Origin: Candidatus Anaerobutyricum stercoripullorum
GTDB lineage: Bacteria > Bacillota > Clostridia > Lachnospirales > Lachnospiraceae
Assembly: GCA_019114885.1 (NCBI GenBank)
Contig: DXEQ01000108.1
Span: forward strand, 1-9,986
Direction of reading: 5' to 3'
Length of the DNA: 9,986 bases
Part shown: positions 1 to 6,359 of the stretch, in pieces
Layout of the letters: each line of letters begins with the position of its first letter
Numbering within the stretch: position 1 is the first letter of the stretch
Position numbers and translations under genes: made by a program
Notes under the pieces: model-generated
What the model was told of the DNA's origin: nothing
What the model saw: the letters and a program-made list of their open reading frames with translations, nothing else
The model's database searches: none

Positions 1-170
1 AAGAAGTTATCGTCTGTGGCATCGTCCAGGTGCGGTACGTTCGGGCTCATATCACAAACGACCACTTTTGCGCCCTGATGAATAAATTCCTGTGCTACCG
101 CTTTTCCAATTCCGGAAGCTCCGCCCGTAACGATGACTACTTTACTTTCAAGATTTAACCATGTATTCAT
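1..170 (-). CDS. SDR-family dehydrogenase, probably sorbitol-6-phosphate 2-dehydrogenase (N-terminal part)
   Basis: The 5' end of a short-chain dehydrogenase/reductase gene; the rest lies beyond the left edge. About 56 residues are visible, beginning MNTWLNLESKVVIVTGG. They contain the Rossmann cofactor motif TGGASGIG (TGxxxGxG) at residues 15-22, followed by a beta strand ending VVVCD, whose acidic residue usually favours NAD(H). The start is supported by an AAAGGA Shine-Dalgarno at 179-184, 8 nt upstream of the ATG. The gene lies 103 bp downstream of srlE in the same direction, so the natural role is NAD-dependent oxidation of imported sorbitol-6-phosphate to fructose-6-phosphate in the cytoplasm. 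The SDR fold is seen in the sequence. The substrate is inferred from the operon, because the catalytic YxxxK region is outside the window. Confidence 0.8.
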   Translation of the reverse strand, partial: MNTWLNLESKVVIVTGGASGIGKAVAQEFIHQGAKVVVCDMSPNVPHLDDATDDNF

Positions 171-199
171 TATTTTCGTCCTTTCTTTGTCCGACTGCA

Positions 200-226
200 C
201 CGCCGGATTGTTCAGGCATCCGGCGG
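200..226 (-). other. Perfect hairpin between srlE and the SDR gene
   Basis: A 9-bp perfect inverted repeat (CCGCCGGAT at 200-208, ATCCGGCGG at 218-226) with a 9-nt loop lies in the 103-bp gap between the srlE stop and the SDR start. It is not followed by a U-run in the direction of transcription, so it does not look like a full intrinsic terminator. A role as a processing or stabilising stem that sets the ratio of transporter to dehydrogenase mRNA is inference. The stem itself is directly visible. Confidence 0.6.
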
Positions 227-273
227 GGACGGAACATTTGCCCAAAAAAACAGTTAAAGGTTATCTATTATAT

Positions 274-1314
274 CTAGCTGTATAATCCGATACTTGCCAC
301 CCACGCTACGATAACACGAGGCACACCGATCATAAATCTGGAGTACAGTACGGAAGGTACGCCGACCTCAACGGTCTCCGGTTCAGCCTCGGCAAGACCA
401 AGACCTACAGGGATAAAGTCACAGGCGCACTGTGTGTTGATGGCGAACAGTGCCGGAAGAGCCAGCTGCGGAGGGATATTGCCTTTTCCGATCTCCACAC
501 CGATCATGGTACCGATTACCTGCGCGATTACGGCTCCAGGTCCAAGTAAAGCGGAAAGCACCGGGATGGAACAGATAAAGCCCAGGATGATCAGGCCGAT
601 TCCGTTTCCTGCCAGCGGAACCAGGAGGTTCGCGAACCAGTTACCGAATCCGGAACCCTGAATGATACCGATGAGCATGGCAACGAATCCCATGAACGGA
701 AGAATCGTTGTGATCATGGACTGTACAGCGTCACGTCCTGCCTGATACAGTGTGTTGACAAACTTACCTGCGCCCATACCAACTTTCTGGATAATACTGG
801 ACTTGCTGGTTTCACCCAGAGTCTCAGATACCTTCTTATCCGCGCTGTATTTGAATTTTCTTTCTCCGGTCTCTTCCGTTTTTGCCGGCTGCGCTTCTGC
901 CTTTGGCTCTGCTGCGGAAACGATTGGCTGCGCGTCAGGGTCTGCCGGGGAAATCTGATCCATTCCTACAGCGGATACGTAGATATCCTCTGTGATAAAT
1001 TTGGCCAGCGGGCCGCTCTTGCCGACCGGCATAACGTTGATAGTAGGGATTCTTTTCTGCGGGTAAATACCACAGCGCAGTGTTCCGCCACAGTCGATGA
1101 TTACAAGGAAGATTTCCTCATCCGGAACAGAAGTCTTAAATCCGTTGACTGCCGTACACCCGGTCAGATCGACGATCTTTTCCACGATTTCAGGTTCCGC
1201 GCCGCCGCCTGTGATAAACAAAAGCTTGTCTTTTCCTTCTTCCGGTTTTACAATTAACGGGCCGCCGAATCCGCCGCTGCCACGTTCTATTTTAATCGCA
1301 TTATATTTTGCCAT
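274..1314 (-). CDS. srlE: PTS glucitol/sorbitol-specific EIIBC component
   Basis: A 346-residue membrane protein that receives phosphate from EIIA and passes it to the incoming hexitol. The N-terminal EIIB domain (about residues 1-120) carries the family motif CGGTLRCG at 75-82, so Cys75 is the likely phosphocysteine. An Ala/Pro/Glu-rich linker (about 122-152) leads to the membrane domain, with hydrophobic segments near 200-225, 228-275, 283-307 and 325-346 and the sequence PALFAINTQCACDFIPVG at 287-304. The protein is slightly longer than the roughly 320-residue enterobacterial SrlE, mainly because of the linker. The start has an AGAGGG-type ribosome site. It follows srlA by 24 bp in the same operon. 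No EIIA gene lies between it and the SDR gene, so EIIA must be encoded further downstream or elsewhere. Confidence 0.93.
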   Translation of the reverse strand: MAKYNAIKIERGSGGFGGPLIVKPEEGKDKLLFITGGGAEPEIVEKIVDLTGCTAVNGFKTSVPDEEIFLVIIDCGGTLRCGIYPQKRIPTINVMPVGKSGPLAKFITEDIYVSAVGMDQISPADPDAQPIVSAAEPKAEAQPAKTEETGERKFKYSADKKVSETLGETSKSSIIQKVGMGAGKFVNTLYQAGRDAVQSMITTILPFMGFVAMLIGIIQGSGFGNWFANLLVPLAGNGIGLIILGFICSIPVLSALLGPGAVIAQVIGTMIGVEIGKGNIPPQLALPALFAINTQCACDFIPVGLGLAEAEPETVEVGVPSVLYSRFMIGVPRVIVAWVASIGLYS

Positions 1315-1338
1315 TTTATTTTCCCTCTTTTCTCTACT

Positions 1339-1878
1339 TTACAGTTCTTTGCTCAGTTCAATTTTCTGCTGTTTCATAACGATCTTTGTAGTAAAGTCTG
1401 TAACCCATCCTGCAAAGAAGTTCATCACAAGACCAACCAGCATGTAGCGAACTGCCAGCGGTGTGGTAGATAATCCCAGCGTGCTGATACCGTCTGCGAT
1501 ACCAAGATAGATAAAGATCTCACCTACGTTGATGTGCGGGAACATACCGCTGTTGGTGTGGCAGTGATAAGATGCGGATGCGTAATAGCTCGGTTTCATT
1601 CTCTCCGGCAGGAACTTACCCATGGACAAAGCCATCGGGTTACCCAGCATAAACGCGGATAAGAATGGTAAAATACCGTAAGCAAGAATTACATTTTTGG
1701 AACATACCTTTGCGAACTTGTTGATTCTGTCCTGTCCGATCAGGGCGATCAGCGCGTTCATAAAGATAAGAAGCAAGAGTACTCTCGGAATAATACTGGT
1801 GACCCATCCGACAAAGGTTTCTGCACCTGCGTCAAACAGTCCCATAAAGCCTTCCGCCAAATTAACGATGATATCCAT
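1339..1878 (-). CDS. srlA: PTS glucitol/sorbitol-specific EIIC component
   Basis: A 179-residue integral membrane protein, the EIIC (EIIC2) half of the sorbitol permease that works with SrlE. Visible family features are the N-terminal amphipathic stretch, hydrophobic segments near 26-48, 62-80 and 120-158, and the conserved sequence SYHCHTNSGMFPHINVGE at 103-120. Its length matches the family (about 180-190 residues). The start is supported by a GAGAGGAG Shine-Dalgarno about 7 nt upstream. It lies 39 bp downstream of gutM and 24 bp upstream of srlE, so the three are almost certainly one transcript. Confidence 0.94.
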   Translation of the reverse strand: MDIIVNLAEGFMGLFDAGAETFVGWVTSIIPRVLLLLIFMNALIALIGQDRINKFAKVCSKNVILAYGILPFLSAFMLGNPMALSMGKFLPERMKPSYYASASYHCHTNSGMFPHINVGEIFIYLGIADGISTLGLSTTPLAVRYMLVGLVMNFFAGWVTDFTTKIVMKQQKIELSKEL

Positions 1879-1917
1879 AACTGTTCTCCTCTCTTTTCCC
1901 TTTCCGGGAAGTATGTT

Positions 1918-2379
1918 TTACTGTGCTGCCCGTCTTCTTCCCTTTCCAGTGAGGAAGTTTCCGAGCCGTGCCAAAGGAGCCTCCGGTTCCGGAATCTCGC
2001 CGCCCGCCATCAGAATGTTGTAATTCGATGACGCTTCCAATACCCCTTTTGTCAATGATCTGGAAAGTCTGAGCGCCTTACAGTCTTCCTCAGTCAGCTG
2101 ACCCACGTCCTTACCCTCAAATCCTTTCAAGACCTTACATCTTGCCAGAACGGTAAGTCCCTGCAGATATCTTCCATCCAGAATGATGCCCTCGTCGTCG
2201 ATGGCAAACATGACGATGGCTCCTGCCCGAAGAGCTCCCTTCACTTTTCCGATGGCCACCCGGCCCATCTTTCTCAAGGTACTGTAATGCATGTTAAAGT
2301 CCTTCATCTGCATAAATGTAAACAGATACTGCAGCACAAAAGCCGCCATGAACAAAAGTATCAATGGTATCAGATTCAT
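1918..2379 (-). CDS. srlM: GutM family glucitol operon protein
   Basis: A 153-residue protein of the GutM/SrlM family, known in enterobacteria as an activator of the glucitol operon, although its mechanism is poorly defined. One N-terminal hydrophobic segment (about residues 3-22) predicts a membrane anchor. The family core follows (about 30-85), including GRVAIGKVKGALRAGAIVMF and the GLTVLARCK stretch. The C-terminal tail (about 120-153) is longer than in the E. coli protein (about 119 residues) and ends in a basic KGRRRAAQ. The ATG is preceded by GGGAGG at 10 nt. It is the first gene of the srl operon, directly behind the promoter and palindromes at 2428-2512. The membrane anchor makes a direct DNA-binding role less obvious. 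No helix-turn-helix is evident. Confidence 0.85.
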   Translation of the reverse strand: MNLIPLILLFMAAFVLQYLFTFMQMKDFNMHYSTLRKMGRVAIGKVKGALRAGAIVMFAIDDEGIILDGRYLQGLTVLARCKVLKGFEGKDVGQLTEEDCKALRLSRSLTKGVLEASSNYNILMAGGEIPEPEAPLARLGNFLTGKGRRRAAQ

Positions 2380-2427
2380 AATGCAGCTTCCTCCCTTCCG
2401 TTTCTCCTTTTTGTCTGCGTGTTACTC

Positions 2428-2443
2428 TGCTGAGGCCTCAGCA
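2428..2443. promoter_or_regulatory. Perfect 16-bp palindrome just downstream of the srl promoter
   Basis: TGCTGAGGCCTCAGCA is a perfect palindrome with no spacer. It lies about 8-23 nt downstream of the transcription start expected from the -10 box at 2458-2463. A site in this position would block initiation or early elongation, which fits a repressor operator for sugar-dependent induction. The palindrome is seen directly. Its role and its protein partner are inference. Confidence 0.5.
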
Positions 2444-2457
2444 TTTAGCATGTTCTT

Positions 2458-2486
2458 ATTATATCGGATTCTGCGGTTTCCCTTAA
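2458..2486 (-). promoter_or_regulatory. Sigma-A promoter of the srl operon
   Basis: On the minus strand a perfect -10 TATAAT (2458-2463) lies 17 nt from a weak -35 TTAAGG (2481-2486, 3 of 6 consensus bases). The expected start is near 2451, giving a leader of about 70 nt before srlM. A strong -10 with a poor -35 is typical of a promoter that needs an activator, and a palindrome is centred about 53 nt upstream of the predicted start. Confidence 0.6.
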
Positions 2487-2495
2487 TACATGTTT

Positions 2496-2512
2496 TTTCC
2501 ACCAGGTGGGAA
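2496..2512. promoter_or_regulatory. Imperfect palindrome upstream of the srl -35 box
   Basis: A 17-bp inverted repeat centred on position 2504 has core CCACC-A-GGTGG plus two outer T-A pairs and one mismatch. It ends 10 bp upstream of the -35 box, at about -45 to -61, a classic activator position. It differs in sequence from the palindrome at 2428-2443, so two different regulators are implied. The function is inferred. Confidence 0.45.
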
Positions 2513-2683
2513 CTTCATCTATGCATCCTTCCCCCATACCCATGTCTTTCCCCTTTTGTTTTATGTATTCTGCACAAATCTCATTACGCTATTTCGTGTA
2601 TATTTTACATAATCCTTACTTTTCTCTGTCAGGCTCTTTCCTTTTACTTACTTTTTCTCTGCCGCAGCACAAATTTTATGAAA
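2513..2683. other. Intergenic stretch upstream of the srl promoter
   Basis: This is part of the 469-bp gap between srlM and scpB. I see no credible gene here: the open frames crossing it lack ribosome sites and look like low-complexity C/T-rich translation. A small imperfect palindrome, TGTA-N5-TACA at 2597-2609, and a CTGACA box at 2627-2632 (minus strand) are present. No well-spaced -10 accompanies the latter. Additional regulator binding is possible but unsupported. Confidence 0.4.
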
Positions 2684-2788
2684 TAAAAGAAGCTGCCATA
2701 CAAAAAGACTTCCCTGCAAATCTGCCTGCGTTTTGTACGGCGCAGTTCTCTGCAAAAAAGTCTCTCCTGTACGACAGCTTCTGCTTTT
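2684..2788 (-). terminator. Roughly 100-nt hairpin, probable terminator of glgB-scpA-scpB
   Basis: Arms at 2688-2701 and 2769-2782 give a 14-bp outer stem. A second 13-bp stem pairs the AGACTT...TGCA segment starting near 2706 with TGCA...AAGTCT ending near 2763. A 5-bp apical stem (CTGCG/CGCAG) closes a loop of about 10 nt. On the plus strand the stems hold five mismatches. Read as minus-strand RNA, all five become G-U wobbles, so the structure is intended for minus-strand transcripts. A UUUUAUUU run follows on that strand. It lies about 60 bp behind the scpB stop. It is longer than an ordinary intrinsic terminator and could be a dispersed repeat element used as one. Confidence 0.6.
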
Positions 2789-2848
2789 TAATCAATGATA
2801 TACTTCTTTTTATCCATATCCTTCTTTATATAGAGCTCCGGGCGACTC

Positions 2849-3553
2849 TCACACCGGTACATTCAGAGAGGCCGCCACTTCCTCCATGGCTTCTTCCATA
2901 AATCCCTGTTTTGTCACCTCATCGATATCCGGCAGTTCCTCGATGGAGGACACGCCGAAACAGCGGAGGAACTCTTCCGTCGTCCCGAAAACGATGGGCT
3001 TGCCGACAGTGTCCAGGCGGCCCAGCTCCCGGACCAGTCTGTATTCCACCAGCTTGTTGACGGCAAAATCACATTTGACGCCGCGGATGGCCTCGATCTC
3101 CTGTTTCGTCACCGGCTGTTTATAGGCGATGATGGAGAGGGTCTCCAGCATCACATCGGTGAGGGAGCGCTTCTTCGGCTGACTGACCAGCTTGCGCACA
3201 TAATCGTATGTCTCTATCTTGGTACAGATCTGCCAGGAATCATCCAGTTCAATGAGGCAGATTCCCCGCTCCTCGTCACGGTGATACTCTTCTTTCATCT
3301 CAAGAAGGATCTCCCGCAGCGCCTCCCTGTCCATCTCCAGTACATTTACCAGCTGCTCCAGTGAAACGGAACGCCCCATGGTAAACAATATCGCTTCAAT
3401 GATCCCCTTAATCTTCTTATTCTCTTCCAAAATATTTACATCCTTCCTGTGTCTGTTTTCCCGTCTGCACTTTTCCGATGCTTTCTGTGCCCCGGCGTCG
3501 GATTCTCTCTCCGTCATCTCTGCCTCGCCCGACGCGTCGCATCTGCCGATCAC
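2849..3553 (-). CDS. scpB: Segregation and condensation protein B
   Basis: A non-SMC subunit of the Smc-ScpA-ScpB complex that compacts and resolves the chromosome; ScpB dimers bind the middle of ScpA. The family core begins at NKKIKGIIEAILFTMG (residues 45-60 of the long form). It contains two winged-helix regions, with the signature TLSIIAYKQPVTKQEIEAIRG at about 139-159, followed by LGRLDTVGKPIVFGTTEEFLRCFG. The long form starts at GTG (3553) and overlaps the scpA stop by 4 bp, but its first 41 residues are charged, Glu/Arg-rich and unlike the family. A TTG at 3430, preceded by AGGAAGGA at 3441-3448, would give 193 residues, close to the roughly 197 of B. subtilis ScpB. The identity is sure; the start is not. 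Confidence 0.93.
   Translation of the reverse strand: MIGRCDASGEAEMTERESDAGAQKASEKCRRENRHRKDVNILEENKKIKGIIEAILFTMGRSVSLEQLVNVLEMDREALREILLEMKEEYHRDEERGICLIELDDSWQICTKIETYDYVRKLVSQPKKRSLTDVMLETLSIIAYKQPVTKQEIEAIRGVKCDFAVNKLVEYRLVRELGRLDTVGKPIVFGTTEEFLRCFGVSSIEELPDIDEVTKQGFMEEAMEEVAASLNVPV
3441..3448 (-). promoter_or_regulatory. Candidate internal ribosome site for the short form of scpB
   Basis: On the minus strand AGGAAGGA lies 10 nt upstream of a TTG at 3428-3430, which opens directly into the conserved ScpB core. The overlapping GTG start at 3553 has no comparable purine-rich site. This favours the short form, or two forms, of ScpB. It is inference from the sequence; translation was not measured. 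Confidence 0.4.
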
Positions 3554-4293
3554 GCGTCCGCCGCGTCCATATAGATCTCACCGAAATTACTGTCCTGGCT
3601 CACGGTGATATCGCCCACCTTCATCAGCTCCAGCACCGCAAGAAATGTGACGATGACCTTCTCCTTGGTCGGCTGGATATCCAGAAGGGTGCGGAAATTA
3701 ATGCGGCGAAGTCCCCGGATCTGCCGCCGGATGTCATTCATCCGGTCCTCTACTTTGTATTTTTCTCTCTCAATCTTGCCAAAACGGCTGCGCACCGGGT
3801 CCTCCCGGTCCTTTTTCCGTCGCATGACCATCTGAAACACCTGGTTGAGCCGCTCCAGCGTCACATCTCCCACGATCTCCTCCGGACAGATGGGTTCCTC
3901 GTACTCTTTGATCTCTTTCGGGATTGTCTCCGGCTTATAGAACACCTTCTCCGCGTCCACACTCATATCCTTGAGCTCTCCGGCGGCATAGCGGCACATT
4001 TTGTATTCCACCAGACGCTGTACCAGCTCTTCCCGCGGATCTTCTTCCTCTTCTTTCTCCTCTTTTGGCAGAAGCATCCGGGATTTGATCTTTAAAAGAG
4101 TGGCCGCCATCACCAGAAACTCGCTCATGGACTCCATGGAGGTGACGCGCTCCATCTCCTGTATGTATTCCATATACTGGTTGGTGATCTCCACGATGGG
4201 GATATCGTAGATGCTCACCTTGTTTTTCTCTATAAGATGCAAAAGAAGGTCCAGAGGGCCTTCAAATGCATCAAGCTTTACATCTATTTTCAT
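3550..4293 (-). CDS. scpA: Segregation and condensation protein A
   Basis: The kleisin subunit (247 residues) that bridges the two Smc heads and recruits ScpB. The N-terminal domain has the family hallmark FEGPLDLLLHLIEKNKVSIYDIPI (residues 10-33) and continues to ATLLKIKSRMLLP (64-76), followed by an acidic EKEEEEDPREE linker (78-88). The C-terminal winged helix (about 175-245) includes the VIVTFLAVLELMKVGDITVSQ stretch that in the family binds the Smc head. The length is normal. The ATG overlaps the glgB stop as ATGA, and its own stop overlaps the scpB GTG, so it is translationally coupled on both sides. Confidence 0.96.
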   Translation of the reverse strand: MKIDVKLDAFEGPLDLLLHLIEKNKVSIYDIPIVEITNQYMEYIQEMERVTSMESMSEFLVMAATLLKIKSRMLLPKEEKEEEEDPREELVQRLVEYKMCRYAAGELKDMSVDAEKVFYKPETIPKEIKEYEEPICPEEIVGDVTLERLNQVFQMVMRRKKDREDPVRSRFGKIEREKYKVEDRMNDIRRQIRGLRRINFRTLLDIQPTKEKVIVTFLAVLELMKVGDITVSQDSNFGEIYMDAADA

Positions 4294-6191
4294 CTTCTGT
4301 CTGTCATCCTTGTGTCAAACGTTCTCTCTGTGAGAAGGTGTGGTCTGCGCGGTTCCTCCTTCGGTTCCGGAAGGAACTCCACCTTATATACGATGGCTGC
4401 CAGAGCCGGAACGGTGATGCCGAACTTCCTCTTCCACCATTTATATCCCGTAAGCTGCGCCTGCACATCCTCCTTCGGGCCGTCGAAATAGCCGCCGTAC
4501 TCCGTACGCTCTCCGGAGAGCACTTCGTGGAGCACCGCATTTCTGTCGTAACCGAATTCAAAGTTATCATACTGGGCGTCACTCATATTCAAAACGACGA
4601 TCATATGCTCGCCGGCCGCCATCCGCTCGTAGACGTAGACGCATTTTTCCTGCGCCTCCACCTCCAGCCAGCGGAAGCAGGCGGAGTTGTATTCCCCGTC
4701 ATGGAGGGCCGGTTCATTTACATACAAATGCTGAAGATCCCGGATAAATCTCTGGAAATCTCTGTGCTTCGGATATTCCAGAAGAGACCAGTCGCACTCC
4801 CTCTTCTCATCCCACTCGCGGAACATGCCGATCTCATTGCCCATGAAATTCAGCTTCTTGCCCGGGCGGGTAAACATATAGGTGTATAAGGTCTTGGCCT
4901 GCTGGAACTTAAAGTCATAATCTCCCCACATCTTCTGGAGGATGGTGGCCTTGCCGTGGACTACCTCATCATGAGACAGTGTCAGCATATAGTGCTCATT
5001 ATAAAAATACATCATTGAGAAGGAGAAGGTATGATACCGGTACCGTCTGTCATGGGGATGCATCTTGAAGTACTCCAGCGTATCGTTCATCCATCCCATA
5101 TCCCACTTGTAATCAAAGCCCAGTCCGTCGTATTCCACCGGCGCCGTCACCTTCGGGTAGTTGGTGGAATCCTCCGCGATCAGCATGGCCGTCGGGTGCC
5201 GCCGCTGCAGACCCTGATTCATCCGGCGGATAAACTCGATTGCTCCCTCGTTGACTCCTCTTGCCGCGTCGCCGGACCAGAAAATGGCGTTGCTGATGGC
5301 GTCCATCCTAAGACCGTCCGCATGGAAGCGGGTGAGCCAGAAGTCCGCCGCCGACTGCAGGAAGCTGCAGACCTCTCCCCTGAAATAGTTGAAGTTGCAA
5401 GTACCCCACTCGCTGCGTCCCGTATCCTCCGCCGGGTGCTCATAGAGCGCGGTCCCGTCAAAGTAGCTTAACGCATAATCATTTACCACAAAATGAACCG
5501 GCACAAAATCCAGGATGACGCCGATGCCCGCCTGATGGAAGATATCGATCATCTCCATGAGATCCGTGGCCGTCCCGTAACGGGAAGTCGGGCAGAAAAA
5601 GCCGCTGACCTGATATCCCCAGGAACCGTCAAACGGATGCTCGGAGAGAGGCAGAAACTCCACATGAGTATAGCCCATCTCCTTCACATAGTCCACCAGC
5701 TGATGCGCCAGCTCCTGATAGGTGTACCAGTCTTCCTCGCCTTCGCCCTTTTTCCTCCAGGAACCGGCGTGGACTTCGTAAATATTGAGCGGCTGGTTAT
5801 AATTCTTCGTCCGCTTCCGCATCCACGCATCGTCATGGAAGGTATATCCCCCGATATCACGGATGATCGCCGCCGTGTTCGGACGCAGCTCCGAACCGAA
5901 ACCGTAAGGGTCAAAGCGGTCCACCACCCGGCCGGCCTTCTGATAGATCCGGAACTTGTACATCATGCCCGGTTCGGCCTCCTCATTCTCCGCCTCAAAG
6001 ATACCGGACTGCCCCTCCTGTATCATCTCGTCCTCACTGCCGTCCCAGTCATTAAACTCTCCGATCACTTCCACCTTCTCCGCTCCCGGCGCATAGACCC
6101 GGAACAGAACGCCCTTCCTTGTCGGGTGGGCGCCGAAATACTCGTAAGCGTCAAAGGCTCTTCCCGTGTAAAATTCGTGCAGTATCATCAT
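4290..6191 (-). CDS. glgB: 1,4-alpha-glucan branching enzyme
   Basis: A cytoplasmic GH13 enzyme that cuts alpha-1,4 glucan chains and re-attaches them as alpha-1,6 branches during glycogen synthesis. Numbering from the ATG at 6191 (633 residues), an N-terminal CBM48-like domain covers about 15-100 (FRVYAPGAEKVEVIGEFNDW). The catalytic barrel carries the four GH13 regions: DFVPVHF (228-234), GLRMDA with nucleophile Asp297, the acid/base in AEDST (Glu340), and TLSHDE with His407-Asp408. The start is chosen because GGGG lies 6 nt upstream and the length matches the family (about 630). The frame stays open upstream to 6317, but that stretch contains the promoter. ATGs at 6197 and 6188 are alternatives. 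No other glg genes are adjacent. It is the first gene of a coupled operon with scpA and scpB. Confidence 0.95.
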   Translation of the reverse strand: MMILHEFYTGRAFDAYEYFGAHPTRKGVLFRVYAPGAEKVEVIGEFNDWDGSEDEMIQEGQSGIFEAENEEAEPGMMYKFRIYQKAGRVVDRFDPYGFGSELRPNTAAIIRDIGGYTFHDDAWMRKRTKNYNQPLNIYEVHAGSWRKKGEGEEDWYTYQELAHQLVDYVKEMGYTHVEFLPLSEHPFDGSWGYQVSGFFCPTSRYGTATDLMEMIDIFHQAGIGVILDFVPVHFVVNDYALSYFDGTALYEHPAEDTGRSEWGTCNFNYFRGEVCSFLQSAADFWLTRFHADGLRMDAISNAIFWSGDAARGVNEGAIEFIRRMNQGLQRRHPTAMLIAEDSTNYPKVTAPVEYDGLGFDYKWDMGWMNDTLEYFKMHPHDRRYRYHTFSFSMMYFYNEHYMLTLSHDEVVHGKATILQKMWGDYDFKFQQAKTLYTYMFTRPGKKLNFMGNEIGMFREWDEKRECDWSLLEYPKHRDFQRFIRDLQHLYVNEPALHDGEYNSACFRWLEVEAQEKCVYVYERMAAGEHMIVVLNMSDAQYDNFEFGYDRNAVLHEVLSGERTEYGGYFDGPKEDVQAQLTGYKWWKRKFGITVPALAAIVYKVEFLPEPKEEPRRPHLLTERTFDTRMTDRR

Positions 6192-6267
6192 TTTCATCCC
6201 CTTTTTCTCTTTCTTTTGCCTGCCGCGCGGCCTCCACTCCGCGAAAGCAGGAGATAATTCTAACAAG

Positions 6268-6296
6268 ATTTTAAACATTTTCCGGGGGAATATCAA
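6268..6296 (-). promoter_or_regulatory. Sigma-A promoter of glgB-scpA-scpB
   Basis: On the minus strand a -35 TTGATA (6291-6296) and a -10 TAAAAT (6268-6273) are separated by exactly 17 bp. Each box matches 5 of 6 consensus bases. The expected transcription start near 6261 gives a leader of about 70 nt before glgB. Because the promoter falls inside the open frame upstream of 6191, it argues against the longer glgB start at 6317. Confidence 0.7.
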
Positions 6297-6359
6297 CCGG
6301 GAAATGCATATTTTCATACAAATCCCATAAAATGTACTAATTTCTATCAGGAGTTTTCT

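Noticed and set aside
2468..2481. A catabolite-responsive (cre-like) element between the srl -35 and -10 boxes
   Set aside because: It matches the general cre pattern only with two mismatches at otherwise conserved positions and lacks the expected symmetry. Too weak to call.
3478..4095. A long plus-strand ORF opposite scpA
   Set aside because: It is a shadow frame of a well-supported scpA gene, with no ribosome site and no recognisable domain.
6192..6317. A 42-residue N-terminal extension of GlgB in the same open frame
   Set aside because: It contains a -35/-10 promoter with exact 17-bp spacing, has no family similarity, and a good ribosome site lies just before the ATG at 6191.
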